This document shows, piece by piece, positions 17,076 to 25,995 of a stretch of 64,000 bases of DNA; the stretch's first letter is position 1, and each line of letters starts with the position of its first letter. The DNA is from Alphaproteobacteria bacterium. GTDB lineage: Bacteria > Pseudomonadota > Alphaproteobacteria > Rickettsiales > SXRF01. The notes beneath the pieces are model-generated. The model was not told the origin of the DNA. It worked only from the letters and a program-made list of their open reading frames with translations, and did no database searches. The DNA lies in NCBI GenBank assembly GCA_025360605.1, contig JANYBV010000028.1:1-64000 (forward strand), written 5' to 3'. Made by a program: the position numbers and the translations under genes.

Positions 17076-19835
17076 TTAGTCATCCAGCTCGATCATTTTC
17101 TGCCACCAGCCCTTTTTGGCACCGCCCTCTGAAGTGCTTGCCTGAACAGGCTCTGCTTGGGAGGCAATAAAAGGTTCAAAGCTGCGTGATGGCATAGGTT
17201 CTGCGGGCGCACGTTCTTCGGTAGCAAATGCGGGTAGCGTGTTGCCATCGGTAGCGGAAACAGGCGCGGCATCATAGCTGTGGCTTTGCACGTCACCGGC
17301 TACATTGGTTGTATCTTTGGTTTCACCGCCGCGTTCATCACGGTCACGCCAGCGCCGGCGGCCACGGCCACCACGATTGCGGGGCGGACGTTCCTGCGTA
17401 TCCTGTGGCGCTCTTTCCGTAGCAGGGGATTCTTCGCTGAAACTGGTATCATTAGCTGCCACGGTAGGTTGATCCATAACTTCACCTTCGACCGGAATCG
17501 GTGCGGTGTTCTGAGGACGTTCTCCACGGTCACGATCGCGGTTACGGTTACGTCCGCCACGGCGGCGATTGCGGCCTTTGCGCTCACGGTCACCGCCTGA
17601 ATTTTCATCACGTGGCGATTCCATCATCTCGATATTGCTGCCTTCGGAGCCTCTGGCGTTGTCGTTGCTGGCTTCTTCTCCTTGTGATGTTTCCACAGGG
17701 CGGTTACGCTCAGGGCGTTCATTCCTGTCGTTGCGGTCATTATTACGCTCCGGACGTTCGCGGCGCGGGCGGCGTTCACGGTCGGCATTTTCACTGCGTT
17801 CTCCGCCTTGCGAGCGGCGCATTTTTTCAAGATTGAATTCTGAAGAAGCCATATCGGCATCAATCAGCACCTGAATCGTGAGATTGTGGCGCTGTTCAAT
17901 GGTGCGCAATACGTCACGCTTGCTATTGAGCAGGTGAAGGGCGATTTCCTGAGGAGCGATCAGGCGCAGGCCGCTCCATGTGCCGGTGCTGGCTTCTTTT
18001 TCAATCGAGCGGACCATCTGGATGCTCATTGATTCGTTGGAACGGATGACCCCACGGCCTATGCAATGCTGGCATTGTACCATGTTAGATTCCGATATCG
18101 ATGGGCGTAGGCGCTGGCGTGACATTTCCAGCAAACCAAAGGGGCTGATACGTCCGAGCTGGATTTTAGCGCGGTCGGCTTTCAGAGAATCCTTCAGCAT
18201 TTTTTCAACGGCGCGGCGGTTGCGCGATTCCATCATATCGATAAAGTCGATAACGATAAGGCCGGCAAGGTCACGCAGGCGTAACTGGCGCGCCACTTCG
18301 GCGGCGGCCTCAACGTTGGTTTTGACAGCGGTTTCTTCGATGTTGCGCTCACCGGTTGCACGTCCTGAGTTTACGTCGACGGAGATGAGTGCTTCTGTAG
18401 GATTGATCACGAGATAGCCACCGCTTTTCAGCTTAACGACCGGATCGTGCATCGACAGCAGCTGTTCCTCAACGCCATAGGCATAGAATAAGGGTGTTGC
18501 TTCCTTATAATGCTTTATTTTAGGAGTATGGCTAGGCAGCAGGAGTTTCATAAATTCCTTAGCCGCCTGATAACCCACATCGCCTTCAACGATCAGCTCG
18601 TCAATATCACTGCTATACTGGTCACGTATGGCGCGTTTAATGATGTCGCTTTCCTCGTAAATGAGGGCAGGGGCGTTGGATTTTAATGTATCTTCGCGGA
18701 TCTGATTCCATAATTTGACCAGATAATCATAGTCACGTTTGATTTCCGCGCGCGTGCGGTCCATACCGGCGGTGCGGACGATAACGCTCATGCCTTGTGC
18801 CAGACGTAACTCTGTGGAAATGGCTTTCAGGCGCTTGCGATCTTCGGCGTTGGCAATTTTACGTGAGATGCCGCCGTCTTTCGGGGAGTTAGGCATCAGA
18901 ACGCAATAGCGGCCAGCGAGGGAGAGATAGGTGGTGAGTGAGCAACCCTTGTTGCCGCGTTCTTCTTTAATAACCTGAACCAGTACAATCTGGCCGCGAC
19001 GAATCACTTCCTGAATTTTGTAGCGTCTCATGAAGACGTTTTTCTTCGGGCGGTTCTGGTAGTCTTCTTCTTCACTGGAAAGTGTTTCGACACCTTCGGA
19101 AGGCTGTGCTTCCGTTGGTGCGCTTTCGGTAGCCTGAATATCTGTTTTTTGACTATCGTTTGCACCATTATCGTCAGGTGCAACTTCCCCTGCGGGCAGC
19201 TCTACCGGTTCGCCGTGATCGGCAGAGGTGGCTGCGGACATATCAAGCGACTGGGATAGAGGAGTTTTATCATATTCGCTATCGGGCATTTCGACATCTT
19301 CACTGACGGAGATATCAATGGCGCCCTGCGTCAGATAGGCGGGATGGTCGATGGCTTCTTCTTTGTCGTCACTAGCGGTTTGTTCAAAGATATCTGCTGG
19401 GGACATAAAACTAGCAGATTCATCCGTGGAAACCGGATTCTCAGAGGTCTGGGTTTCATTGTTTTCGGATGTGTGTGCGGCTCCCTCATTCGAAGACGGG
19501 GTGTGAGCATAAGGCATGTTGCGTTCGCGCGCCTCTTCAGCGGCTTCTTCAGCCTGCGCTTCTTCCATCAGCCGTTTACGGTCCGAGATCGGTATCTGAT
19601 AATAGTCGGCATGAATTTCGGAAAACGGCAGGAATCCCTGTTTGCCACCGCCATATTCGACGAAGGCAGCCTGAAGAGATGGTTCCACGCGCGTAATTTT
19701 AGCGAGGTAGATATTGCCCTTGAGCTGTTTTTTAGCGGTGCTTACGAAATCAAAATCGTAGATTTGATTTTCATCAGCGATGACAACCCGTGTTTCTTCC
19801 GGATGCTGTGCATCAATCAACATTCTTTTAGCCAT
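17076..19835 (-). CDS. rne: Ribonuclease E/G
   Basis: The main endoribonuclease of RNA decay and rRNA maturation. The 919-residue protein has an N-terminal S1 RNA-binding domain (about 35-120) interrupted by a long acidic insertion (about 95-260, rich in Glu/Ser/Thr), as in other alphaproteobacterial RNase E. The catalytic core contains SVDVNSGRATGERNIEETA and VIDFIDMMESRNR, and the Zn-link cysteines are in VQCQHCIGRG. The C-terminal third is Arg/Asn/Glu-rich and disordered and would scaffold a degradosome. It has a long untranslated leader. The divergent neighbour is a polytopic membrane protein. Confidence 0.94.
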   Translation of the reverse strand: MAKRMLIDAQHPEETRVVIADENQIYDFDFVSTAKKQLKGNIYLAKITRVEPSLQAAFVEYGGGKQGFLPFSEIHADYYQIPISDRKRLMEEAQAEEAAEEARERNMPYAHTPSSNEGAAHTSENNETQTSENPVSTDESASFMSPADIFEQTASDDKEEAIDHPAYLTQGAIDISVSEDVEMPDSEYDKTPLSQSLDMSAATSADHGEPVELPAGEVAPDDNGANDSQKTDIQATESAPTEAQPSEGVETLSSEEEDYQNRPKKNVFMRRYKIQEVIRRGQIVLVQVIKEERGNKGCSLTTYLSLAGRYCVLMPNSPKDGGISRKIANAEDRKRLKAISTELRLAQGMSVIVRTAGMDRTRAEIKRDYDYLVKLWNQIREDTLKSNAPALIYEESDIIKRAIRDQYSSDIDELIVEGDVGYQAAKEFMKLLLPSHTPKIKHYKEATPLFYAYGVEEQLLSMHDPVVKLKSGGYLVINPTEALISVDVNSGRATGERNIEETAVKTNVEAAAEVARQLRLRDLAGLIVIDFIDMMESRNRRAVEKMLKDSLKADRAKIQLGRISPFGLLEMSRQRLRPSISESNMVQCQHCIGRGVIRSNESMSIQMVRSIEKEASTGTWSGLRLIAPQEIALHLLNSKRDVLRTIEQRHNLTIQVLIDADMASSEFNLEKMRRSQGGERSENADRERRPRRERPERNNDRNDRNERPERNRPVETSQGEEASNDNARGSEGSNIEMMESPRDENSGGDRERKGRNRRRGGRNRNRDRDRGERPQNTAPIPVEGEVMDQPTVAANDTSFSEESPATERAPQDTQERPPRNRGGRGRRRWRDRDERGGETKDTTNVAGDVQSHSYDAAPVSATDGNTLPAFATEERAPAEPMPSRSFEPFIASQAEPVQASTSEGGAKKGWWQKMIELDD

Positions 19836-20170
19836 GATGGCGACTCCTAATTAGAAAATCGCCTCAAAAAGTCTGCAGGTTCAGTTGGGAGGTGAGGATT
19901 CTTCAGGATATAGCAGTACAATGATTCCATCAGCCATGCGGGAACGCACGTGCGCCATAGGCGATAGCCCTGGCGGGGAATACAAAGACTGTGAAAACTG
20001 ACGGAATAAAAAATCCATACAAATAACTGATTGCCGTACCTATCGAGGTCGAGGTTATATAAAAAAACTCCAAAAATCCTATGTCAAAGCCCATCTATTT
20101 CATACAGCCAGCTCATTATTTTATGAGGTGGTACTGTGTAAATGACCTTTGACGTAAATCCTTTTTGCAA

Positions 20171-20189
20171 CGGGCTGGACATCAGCCCG
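20171..20189 (-). ncRNA. Stem-loop near the 5' end of the predicted rne leader
   Basis: CGGGCTG pairs perfectly with CAGCCCG around a 5-nt loop. In the minus-strand transcript it would begin about 13 nt from the predicted start site. There is no adjacent T-run on either strand, so it is unlikely to be a terminator. A structured rne leader mediating autoregulation is known in enterobacteria; the same role here is inference. Confidence 0.4.
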
Positions 20190-20208
20190 AAGTAATATTA
20201 GTGGATAC

Positions 20209-20237
20209 ACTATAGTAGTAAAAAAAATATTACACAA
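20209..20237 (-). promoter_or_regulatory. Predicted rne promoter
   Basis: On the minus strand TTGTGT (20237-20232) and TATAGT (20214-20209) are separated by 17 bp, with a predicted start near 20202. It matches sigma-70 at 4 of 6 positions for the -35 and 5 of 6 for the -10. Sequence matching only. Confidence 0.45.
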
Positions 20238-20344
20238 CCAGTCTTTATAAAAAAAACACTATTTAACTTGCTATTCTCGTGCTGATAATTAATAATAAAA
20301 TCAGAATATTGTGGTTTTTACCGTGTTGTCTTGTGGGTGGCTCT

Positions 20345-21505
20345 ATGGCATATGATTTCGCTAAGTTACAGACTCGTTTAATGAATGATTTAAGACGTTT
20401 TGAAAGCTACATGAAGGCGAACCCGCGCCTTCGGGCGCTTTCTGTTGTCATTGCCGGATTGCTGATTGTATTTGTCAGCCGCTGGATTGCCTTTGGCAGT
20501 ATGGTGTTGCAGCAGCCCTTTTTATTCTTTCCCTTGCCTCTTTTGCTGTATCTTTTTTTGAAGGCTGGCGATGCAAAAAGCGAGAATCTCTACCGCGAGC
20601 TGTCCTTCCGCAGCCTCAATATTGCGGCCAGTGGCTTTTTTCTTGCGATATTTGTTACAGGTTTCGCGCATACGGCGGCCCTAGCCACTGGTATTATAGG
20701 CGGAATGTTTTCATACATGAGCTATCATGAGTTCAGACGACTTGTGTCGCGCTCGCTTTATGGTGCCGTTGTGGCGCTCATTGGCTCATTATCAGGCATT
20801 TTTTATTTTTATGCGCAAAAGGGGCTATGGAAAGTGCTGGCAGCGTTTACCGCCAAAACGGTTCATTCACTGTTGCATCCGTTGATTACAAGTTTATCCG
20901 TGGTGATAAAAAGCCCACCGCCACCAGCTCCTCCTATGCCCCCTCCGCACATGCACCAGTTTCATAGAATGGTGCCACGAAGGGTGTTCGGACATTTTAC
21001 TCCCCGTCCGGCTCCCAATGCCGGCGCCCATCCACCTTTCCATCCACCGATACCGCAGCATCCCAAGCCGTCTCTCAATGGCGGGCCTCAGGACTTTGTT
21101 GGCCTTCTATCCGATAACTTTGCCATGAAAATTTGTATGATAGAGAATTTAACAATCGGGATTTTCTTGTTTTTATTTTTGCTGTCGCTTGAGTTGGTGC
21201 TTTCCGGACGCAAAGTAAAACCCTTAAGGCTTATGGCTTTAGCTTTTGGTGGAATAGTGAGCATATTCCTCCTGAACGTGTTATCTATCGCTGTCTATTT
21301 TCTGGTTAATCACTTTGCGCAGGCACCGGATGCTGCTGGCATCATTGTGTATCTGGGACGCGTGATAGCATTTATGCGCTCTTCTAACCTTGTCAGCCTG
21401 CTGAGCTATATTGTGGTCGCGGTGTTGTTAATTAAATGGTTTTTTAAGAATCCGGCATTGCTGAGCTACACGATTGATCTTCCCAAGGCGCGTTTCCGTT
21501 CTTAA
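20345..21505 (+). CDS. Polytopic membrane protein with Pro/His-rich loop
   Basis: I do not recognise this protein of about 386 residues. Start ATG 20345 (MAYDFAKLQTRL) has a GGGTGG site eight bases upstream; the frame is open back to GTG 20279. About seven hydrophobic segments are visible: four in the N-terminal 180 residues (LRALSVVIAGLLIVFVSRWIA the first) and three at the C-terminus. They are separated by a loop of about 60 residues very rich in Pro and His (PPPPAPPMPPPHMHQFHRMV). The loop could bind metals or partner proteins. It is divergent from rne and lies before the amidase gene on the same strand. Confidence 0.75.
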   Translation: MAYDFAKLQTRLMNDLRRFESYMKANPRLRALSVVIAGLLIVFVSRWIAFGSMVLQQPFLFFPLPLLLYLFLKAGDAKSENLYRELSFRSLNIAASGFFLAIFVTGFAHTAALATGIIGGMFSYMSYHEFRRLVSRSLYGAVVALIGSLSGIFYFYAQKGLWKVLAAFTAKTVHSLLHPLITSLSVVIKSPPPPAPPMPPPHMHQFHRMVPRRVFGHFTPRPAPNAGAHPPFHPPIPQHPKPSLNGGPQDFVGLLSDNFAMKICMIENLTIGIFLFLFLLSLELVLSGRKVKPLRLMALAFGGIVSIFLLNVLSIAVYFLVNHFAQAPDAAGIIVYLGRVIAFMRSSNLVSLLSYIVVAVLLIKWFFKNPALLSYTIDLPKARFRS

Positions 21506-21573
21506 ACTGTCCATAAAACCACAGTGGTGTAATAAACGTAACTAAGGCGTTTTTTTCTGTTCAAAACGGCATG

Positions 21574-21607
21574 GAATTCCCTTACAACAATGGAATTGTA
21601 AGAATTC
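21574..21607. promoter_or_regulatory. Composite palindrome upstream of the amidase gene
   Basis: GAATTC-cc-TTACAA (21574-21587) and TTGTAA-GAATTC (21596-21607) form a 12-bp interrupted inverted repeat around an 8-nt centre. It lies 17 bp before the preferred amidase start and overlaps an upstream in-frame ATG at 21571. It could be an operator or an mRNA hairpin. Confidence 0.45.
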
Positions 21608-21624
21608 TTTGGGTATACACCTGC

Positions 21625-22938
21625 ATGGTATCAAGGCAGAGAGTAAACAGGCTGTGTCTATTGCTTTTGGTTGGGGCAGGCGCTGTAACGGATATTTCTG
21701 CTGCCCTTGCGAGGGATGTTCTTTTAGTAGAGTCGGGCAGGCGTGGCGAAACCATTTCCCTGTCGCTCAAGGCCGTTTCACCACACAAAGTTTTTACTCT
21801 GCCATCGCCTGACCGGCTGGTCGTGGATGTTCCTGCTACGGGAATACGCCCTGATGTTGAATTGCCTGATAATTATCAGGGGAAATTAATCAAGCACGTT
21901 CGCTTTGGGCAGTTTAATCCCCAGACATGGCGGCTGGTGTTTGATTTAAGCCAGCCCATTCAGGTGGTCGCAGAAGACCAGAAAAATGGGTTGATAAATA
22001 TCCAGATCGCGGCGGCAGGTGAATCTCAGGCGAAAGAATCTAAACCGGCGGCCAATACTCCAGCGGTTGCATCTGACGAACAGAATCAAAACTGGCCGCA
22101 GGATGCGAAGAAAAGAATCGCATACGAAGATTACAGTATTAAAAATGAATACCATTTCAAGGACGATAAAAAGCACACGGAAAGTAAGCCATCCAAGTCA
22201 AAAGTTGTCGCGTCCAAATCGGAATCCGCCGCATCTAAATCAGAAAAGCCTGTGATTGTCATTGATCCCGGGCATGGCGGCGTTGATCCGGGCACGCAAG
22301 GACCGGACGGATCCTATGAAAAAAACATTGTGTTGGCGTATGCTCATGAGCTGGAGGAAAAACTACTTAAAACCGGACGCTACCGTGTGGTTCTGACGCG
22401 TGATGACGATCAGATTGTTATGCTGCGTAAGCGTGTGGACATTGCCCGCAAAGCGGGGGCGCGGATGTTTATTTCATTGCATGCGGATTCCGCTCCTGAG
22501 CAGGATGTGCGCGGCCTTTCTGTATACACCGTATCAGAAAAAGCATCGGATCTGGAGACAGAAGCGTTGGCGGCACGCGAAAATAAGGCTGATGTGTTGA
22601 CCGGAATGGATCTGTCAGATGAACGTGAGGATGTTGCGGGGATACTGATATCCTTAGCGGAACGCGAAACTAAAAACCGCTCTGCCACGCTTGCAGATTT
22701 TCTGGTGACATCGCTTGACGACAAGGTGCATCTTCTGTCAAATTCACACCGCTTTGCAGGTTTTGCCGTGCTAAAAGCACCTGATGTTCCGTCAGTGCTT
22801 ATCGAAATCGGATTTTTATCGCATCCACGTGAGGAAAAATTGATTAATTCAAAAGCGTATCGTGACAAAGTCACCAGCGGTATTGTTGCCGGTGTCGGCG
22901 AGTATTTCCGTTTTGAAAAGCGCATGGGAGATCAGTAA
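21625..22938 (+). CDS. N-acetylmuramoyl-L-alanine amidase (AmiC type)
   Basis: This zinc amidase splits the stem peptide from MurNAc for daughter-cell separation. The protein is about 437 residues from ATG 21625, which begins a proper signal peptide (MVSRQRVNRLCLLLLVGAGA); an upstream ATG at 21571 sits inside a palindrome and would add non-signal residues. An AMIN domain (about 30-130) follows, then a Lys/Ser-rich linker. The Amidase_3 domain contains VIDPGHGGVDPGTQGPDGSYEK (zinc His and Glu), FISLHADSAP and VLIEIGFLSHPREE. It is 2 bp before the GTG start of mrcA, a classic alphaproteobacterial pair. Confidence 0.93.
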   Translation: MVSRQRVNRLCLLLLVGAGAVTDISAALARDVLLVESGRRGETISLSLKAVSPHKVFTLPSPDRLVVDVPATGIRPDVELPDNYQGKLIKHVRFGQFNPQTWRLVFDLSQPIQVVAEDQKNGLINIQIAAAGESQAKESKPAANTPAVASDEQNQNWPQDAKKRIAYEDYSIKNEYHFKDDKKHTESKPSKSKVVASKSESAASKSEKPVIVIDPGHGGVDPGTQGPDGSYEKNIVLAYAHELEEKLLKTGRYRVVLTRDDDQIVMLRKRVDIARKAGARMFISLHADSAPEQDVRGLSVYTVSEKASDLETEALAARENKADVLTGMDLSDEREDVAGILISLAERETKNRSATLADFLVTSLDDKVHLLSNSHRFAGFAVLKAPDVPSVLIEIGFLSHPREEKLINSKAYRDKVTSGIVAGVGEYFRFEKRMGDQ

Positions 22939-22940
22939 GC

Positions 22941-25550
22941 GTGTTTAAAAAAATTCTCTCGGCCATTAAAGCGCTTATTAAACATTTTTTTGGCAGCATA
23001 ATCGGATTATCCGGATGGTTGTTTTCTCTGGGCTTTACCATACTGATTATCGGCGGCTCGGCGGGCTTTCTCGTATTTAATCATTATAGTAAAGACCTGC
23101 CCGATTACAGCCAGCTGGCCAAGTATGATCCGCCAACCATCACGCGCCTGTATGCCGCCGATGGCCGCCTGCTGGCAGAGTACGCCACGGAAAAGCGCGT
23201 GTTTGTTCCGTTATCTGCCATTCCCAAGCGTGTGATTCATGCGTTTATCTCGGCTGAGGATAAAAATTTCTATGAGCATGAGGGCATTGATTTTACCGGT
23301 ATCGTGCGTGCGGTACGTGACAACGTCATCAATTATGGTCATGGTAAATCGCTGGTGGGTGGATCCACTATTACACAGCAGGTGGTCAAAAACTTCCTCC
23401 TGACCAATGAAAAATCCATCGAGCGTAAAATCAAGGAAGCCATTCTCGCTACACGCATCAGCCATGTGTATAGCAAAGATAAAATTCTCGAACTCTATCT
23501 CAACGAAATTTATCTGGGGCTGAGTTCGTATGGGGTGGCGGCTGCCGCACAAAATTACTTTAATAAATCCCTCGATGAACTCACCATTGAAGAGGCGGCA
23601 TTGCTGGCAGCGCAACCTAAAGGGCCTGCATTATATGACCCCCGCAAAAGCTATAATGCCGCTAAAGACCGCCGTGACTGGATTATAGATCACATGGTGG
23701 AAGGCGGCTATCTCACTGCAGAAGAGGCGGCCGGAGCCAAGAAAGTGCCTATCGTCCTGCGAAAACGTGATGCTTCGGACATTGCGCGTGCGGACTTCTT
23801 TGCCGAAGAAGTGCGTCGCCAGCTTGGCGATATGTACGGGGCTGATGTGTTATATGAAGGCGGTCTGGTCGTCAAAACGACGCTCGATCCACAGCTTCAG
23901 AAATATGCCGAGGCAGGTTTGCGTAAGGCGCTGATTGATTATGACCGCCGCCGTGGCTATCGCGGCCCGATGGGGCATCTGCCTACCATTGGTGCCAAGG
24001 CGGATGACTGGAAAGAACAGCTGATCAAGCTTGGTAAAGAACACAGCTACCATATATTTGATGGTCAGAGGCTGGCGCTGGTGACGGCCATTGACGATAA
24101 AAAAGCCACCCTTAATTTTGAGGACGATACGCAAGGATTTTTACCGTATGCGGTCTTGAAATGGACCCGTCGCGTGATTGCAGACGGGCAGCTGGGGCCG
24201 GAAGTGAAAAAGCCTGCCGACATTCTCAAAGTAGGGGATGTGGTGATGGTGGGGCCGCTTAGCGATGATGAGAAAAAAGTGGTGGAAGCTGCCGACCAAA
24301 AGAAAACATGGGATCTGGAACAGATTCCGGAAGTCAACGGCGCCATGGTGGTGCTGGATCCCCATACGGGGCGCGTGCTGGCTATGTCGGGTGGATATTC
24401 CTACGGTGGCACAGAGTTTAACCGCGCTACACAGGCAAAGCGTCAGCCTGGTTCATCCTTCAAGCCGTTTGTGTATCTTTCCGGTTTGGAAAACGGCTTT
24501 ACCCCGTCCACCATTATTATGGATGCACCTGTTGAGCTAAGTCAGGGCGCGGGGTTACCCAACTGGAAGCCGCAAAACTATCATGATGATTATCTGGGGC
24601 CTACCACCATGCGCGTAGGGCTTGAAAAATCGCGTAATACCATGACGGTGCGTATGGCGCAGGTGATTGGTATCGATAAAATTATCGGTATGGGCAAGCG
24701 CTGCGGCATTTATGATGAGCTGCCGCGTAATTTCTCCATTGTTCTGGGCGCGGCAGAAACCACTTTGATGCGCCTTTCCAATGCCTATGGCATCATTGAC
24801 AATGGCGGTAAAAAAATCACCCCGTCGCTGATCGAGCGCATTGACGATCGCCACGGGGTCACAATTTTCCGCCGCGACGCCCGTCAGTGCAAAGGGTGTC
24901 AGCTGGAAGCAGAACCCGTTGATGACAAAACCTTGCCGCCGATTCCTGCGGACGAGCGCGAACAGCTGATTGACCCGCGTGTGGCGTATCAGATGACGTC
25001 TATGCTGCAAGGTGTTACCATTCGTGGTACAGCGGCGCGTGCCAATGTTGAAATCAAAAAAATCGTCGCTGGAAAAACCGGAACCACCAACGACAGTAAC
25101 GACACATGGTTTATCGGGTTCTCGCCGGATCTCGTGGCAGGGGTTTTTGTGGGCTATGACAAACCGCGCACCATGGGTAAAAAAGAAACGGGTGCTTCCG
25201 TGGCGTTACCTGCGTTCATTTCTTTTATGAAAGAAGCACTGAAAGATAAGCCAAATACGCCATTCCGCGTACCGAAAGGCATTCAGTTTATTAAGGTCGA
25301 TTTGCACACGGGTGTTCCGGTGTCTGCGGCTGCTGCGGGTGGTACGGTGATTGATGAGGCCTATATTACCGGTAAAGGCATTGCCATCCCTGGAGTACCT
25401 ACCAAAGGTGACGACAAAGTCGAAGGGCAAGATGCGGTGAATGCGGCGGCAACCGAAGGATCGGATAAGCTGGACGAAAGCCCTGCTGATGCTCCGCCAG
25501 CGACAGGCCGTGCCAAACCGCCAATCGATGGCACGGGTGGCCTGTATTAA
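22941..25550 (+). CDS. mrcA: Penicillin-binding protein 1A (bifunctional)
   Basis: PBP1a polymerises glycan strands and cross-links peptides. The 869-residue protein begins at GTG 22941, 2 bp after the amidase stop. It has a membrane anchor (about 18-45) and the glycosyltransferase domain with Glu106 in ISAEDKNFYEHEGID and GGSTITQQVVKN. After an OB-like insertion comes the transpeptidase with SSFK (Ser505), SRN in EKSRNTMTVR and KTGTTNDSND. The C-terminal tail is Ala/Pro/Asp-rich. It lies in the rne-amidase-mrcA-prfB neighbourhood, here interrupted by a small basic-protein gene. Confidence 0.96.
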   Translation: MFKKILSAIKALIKHFFGSIIGLSGWLFSLGFTILIIGGSAGFLVFNHYSKDLPDYSQLAKYDPPTITRLYAADGRLLAEYATEKRVFVPLSAIPKRVIHAFISAEDKNFYEHEGIDFTGIVRAVRDNVINYGHGKSLVGGSTITQQVVKNFLLTNEKSIERKIKEAILATRISHVYSKDKILELYLNEIYLGLSSYGVAAAAQNYFNKSLDELTIEEAALLAAQPKGPALYDPRKSYNAAKDRRDWIIDHMVEGGYLTAEEAAGAKKVPIVLRKRDASDIARADFFAEEVRRQLGDMYGADVLYEGGLVVKTTLDPQLQKYAEAGLRKALIDYDRRRGYRGPMGHLPTIGAKADDWKEQLIKLGKEHSYHIFDGQRLALVTAIDDKKATLNFEDDTQGFLPYAVLKWTRRVIADGQLGPEVKKPADILKVGDVVMVGPLSDDEKKVVEAADQKKTWDLEQIPEVNGAMVVLDPHTGRVLAMSGGYSYGGTEFNRATQAKRQPGSSFKPFVYLSGLENGFTPSTIIMDAPVELSQGAGLPNWKPQNYHDDYLGPTTMRVGLEKSRNTMTVRMAQVIGIDKIIGMGKRCGIYDELPRNFSIVLGAAETTLMRLSNAYGIIDNGGKKITPSLIERIDDRHGVTIFRRDARQCKGCQLEAEPVDDKTLPPIPADEREQLIDPRVAYQMTSMLQGVTIRGTAARANVEIKKIVAGKTGTTNDSNDTWFIGFSPDLVAGVFVGYDKPRTMGKKETGASVALPAFISFMKEALKDKPNTPFRVPKGIQFIKVDLHTGVPVSAAAAGGTVIDEAYITGKGIAIPGVPTKGDDKVEGQDAVNAAATEGSDKLDESPADAPPATGRAKPPIDGTGGLY

Positions 25551-25659
25551 CTGTTTTTGAGTGTGCAATTGTCGCTATAATTCTATTTTATACAGATAAA
25601 ACAATAAATTGTCTTTTCAAGCAATGGCTGCATAGTTTCTCTGGGCCATTAATTTTTTA

Positions 25660-25688
25660 TTGAATAGTGGTTAAAAAAAAGATATATT
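25660..25688 (+). promoter_or_regulatory. Predicted strong promoter of the 68-codon gene
   Basis: TTGAAT (25660-25665) and TATATT (25683-25688) are spaced by exactly 17 bp, with a predicted start near 25695. The spacer contains an A-run. Both hexamers match the consensus at 5 of 6 positions. Confidence 0.55.
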
Positions 25689-25707
25689 AGACGTGATTTT
25701 ACCTTTT

Positions 25708-25772
25708 GTGGTTTTACAAATCCTGTAACCACGTAAAGGTTACAGGCCACTAAGGTAAGGTCTGTCCCCTTA
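25708..25772 (+). promoter_or_regulatory. Structured mRNA leader with mutually exclusive hairpins
   Basis: Three stems lie between the predicted start and the ribosome site. Stem A (25708-25732): GTGGTTttACA with TGTAACCAC. Stem B (25722-25746): CCTGTAACC with GGTTACAGG, a perfect 9 bp around a 7-nt loop. Stem C (25756-25772): TAAGG with CCTTA, ending one base before TGGAGG. A and B share the TGTAACC strand, so only one can form at a time. This resembles a switching leader; no known riboswitch class was recognised. Confidence 0.45.
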
Positions 25773-25788
25773 TGGAGGTTCACCCCCC

Positions 25789-25995
25789 ATGTCCAGTTCA
25801 GATTCCGTTCCCGCCGATGTCGTCAAGATGGTGCTCGGGAAGACGAAGAAGGCCTTCGCGAAGTGGTTGCAACAGCACCGCATCTCGCTGAGCAGCTCCC
25901 GTCAGCACGGCTCGCGCATCAAGCGTGCCCAGCTCTCCGCCGGTATGCTCAAGGAGATCGACGGCCGTCTCGCCAAGGCCCAGATGGCGAACTAA
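25789..25995 (+). CDS. Small basic protein of unknown function (68 aa), extreme codon bias
   Basis: I do not recognise this protein. It is strongly basic (8 Lys, 7 Arg and 3 His against a few acidic residues) and predicted helical, with AFAKWLQQHRISLSS and a C-terminal LKEIDGRLAKAQM helix. All eight Lys codons are AAG, all Ile codons ATC, and Leu is mostly CTC, unlike neighbouring genes where AAA is common; this could mark very high expression or foreign origin. GGAGG lies 10 bases before ATG. It has its own promoter, structured leader and strong terminator, so it is monocistronic between mrcA and prfB. A nucleic-acid- or ribosome-binding role is a guess. Confidence 0.75.
   Translation: MSSSDSVPADVVKMVLGKTKKAFAKWLQQHRISLSSSRQHGSRIKRAQLSAGMLKEIDGRLAKAQMAN

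Larger units (their letters stand above)
19836..20344. other. 509-bp divergent intergenic region: predicted rne leader and promoter
   Basis: The region separates rne (minus) from the membrane protein gene (plus). A predicted promoter at 20209-20237 would give rne an untranslated leader of about 366 nt containing a strong 7-bp hairpin near its 5' end (20171-20189) and further complementary blocks around 19950-19990. An 8-bp inverted repeat GTAATATT (20192-20199) / AATATTAC (20226-20233) flanks the predicted -10. No open frame of note is present. Confidence 0.5.

Noticed and set aside
17501-17874. Arginine/serine- and cysteine-rich frames opposite the RNase E C-terminus
   Set aside because: They mirror the low-complexity Arg-rich coding strand and have no start-site support.
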